A stretch of DNA of 12,460 nt, taken from Desulfobacterales bacterium. GTDB taxonomy: Bacteria; Desulfobacterota; Desulfobacteria; Desulfobacterales; UBA11574. Below the pieces are notes generated by a model that was not told the DNA's origin, did not search any database, and saw only the letters and a list, made by a program, of their open reading frames with translations. Location: NCBI GenBank assembly GCA_030145595.1, contig JAQYVG010000083.1:1-12460 (forward strand). Reading direction: 5' to 3'. The translations under genes and the position numbers were made by a program. The number at the start of each line of letters is the position of its first letter. Within the stretch, counting starts at the first letter, position 1. Shown here in pieces: positions 12,361 through 12,460 of this stretch.

Positions 12361-12460
12361 TGATGATTGATGACTGTTGATTGATGATTGATGACTGATG
12401 ATTGATGACTGTTGATTGATGAGTGATGATTGATGACTGATGATTGATAACTGATCACTG
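12361..12460. repeat. Heptamer array TGATGAT/TGATGAC running off the window
   Basis: Fourteen consecutive 7-bp units (TGATGAT, TGATGAC, TGTTGAT, TGATGAT, TGATGAC and so on, ending TGATAAC, TGATCAC) begin three bases after the enoyl-CoA hydratase stop codon and continue to the last base of the window. The period is uninterrupted. The units alternate between T and C at position 7 in a partly regular way, hinting at a higher-order 14-bp unit. Confidence 0.95.

Noticed and set aside
12361..12460. CRISPR array or coding repeat
   Set aside because: The units are 7 bp with no spacers, and a 7-bp period changes reading frame each unit with stop codons (TGA) in many of them.

Overview
The window carries eight protein genes and almost all of them belong to one pathway, the oxidation (or, in reverse, synthesis) of butyryl-CoA, plus a cobalamin enzyme that connects it to isobutyryl-CoA. 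There is no rRNA, tRNA or other taxonomic marker. The gene set, moderate GC and repeat-rich gaps fit an anaerobic, fatty-acid-oxidising Desulfobacterota-type bacterium; this is an inference, not something the sequence proves.

Layout. (1) 43-3991, minus strand, read right to left: acetyl-CoA acetyltransferase, 3-hydroxybutyryl-CoA dehydrogenase, an XRE-cupin regulator and an acyl-CoA dehydrogenase, probably one operon. (2) 3992-4540: a gene-free stretch holding two fold-back elements, an inverted repeat around 4060-4258 and a 171-bp MITE-like element at 4370-4540 whose right edge touches the stop codon of the next gene. (3) 4541-7819, minus: a fused isobutyryl-CoA mutase (IcmF: B12 domain, G-protein chaperone, mutase domain). 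(4) 8061-8693, minus: a TetR-family regulator. (5) 8694-9197: divergent control region with two sigma70-like promoters, each followed at once by a near-identical 18-bp palindrome. (6) 9198-11157, plus: a crotonase-fold protein lacking both catalytic glutamates, then a second acyl-CoA dehydrogenase. (7) 11158-11574: gap with terminator-like hairpins, a 56-bp tandem repeat and a possible attenuator. (8) 11575-12357, plus: a canonical enoyl-CoA hydratase of the AUH type, followed by a heptamer repeat running off the window.

Working together (inference from family functions): IcmF would convert isobutyryl-CoA (from valine or isobutyrate) to n-butyryl-CoA; an acyl-CoA dehydrogenase gives crotonyl-CoA, the AUH-type hydratase gives 3-hydroxybutyryl-CoA, the dehydrogenase gives acetoacetyl-CoA and the thiolase splits it into two acetyl-CoA. 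Acyl-CoA activation and electron-transfer flavoprotein genes are not in the window. The TetR protein probably represses itself and the rightward operon.

The most unusual feature at the DNA level is that nearly every longer gap holds a degenerate tandem array with a period of exactly 7 bp, but with a different unit in each gap.
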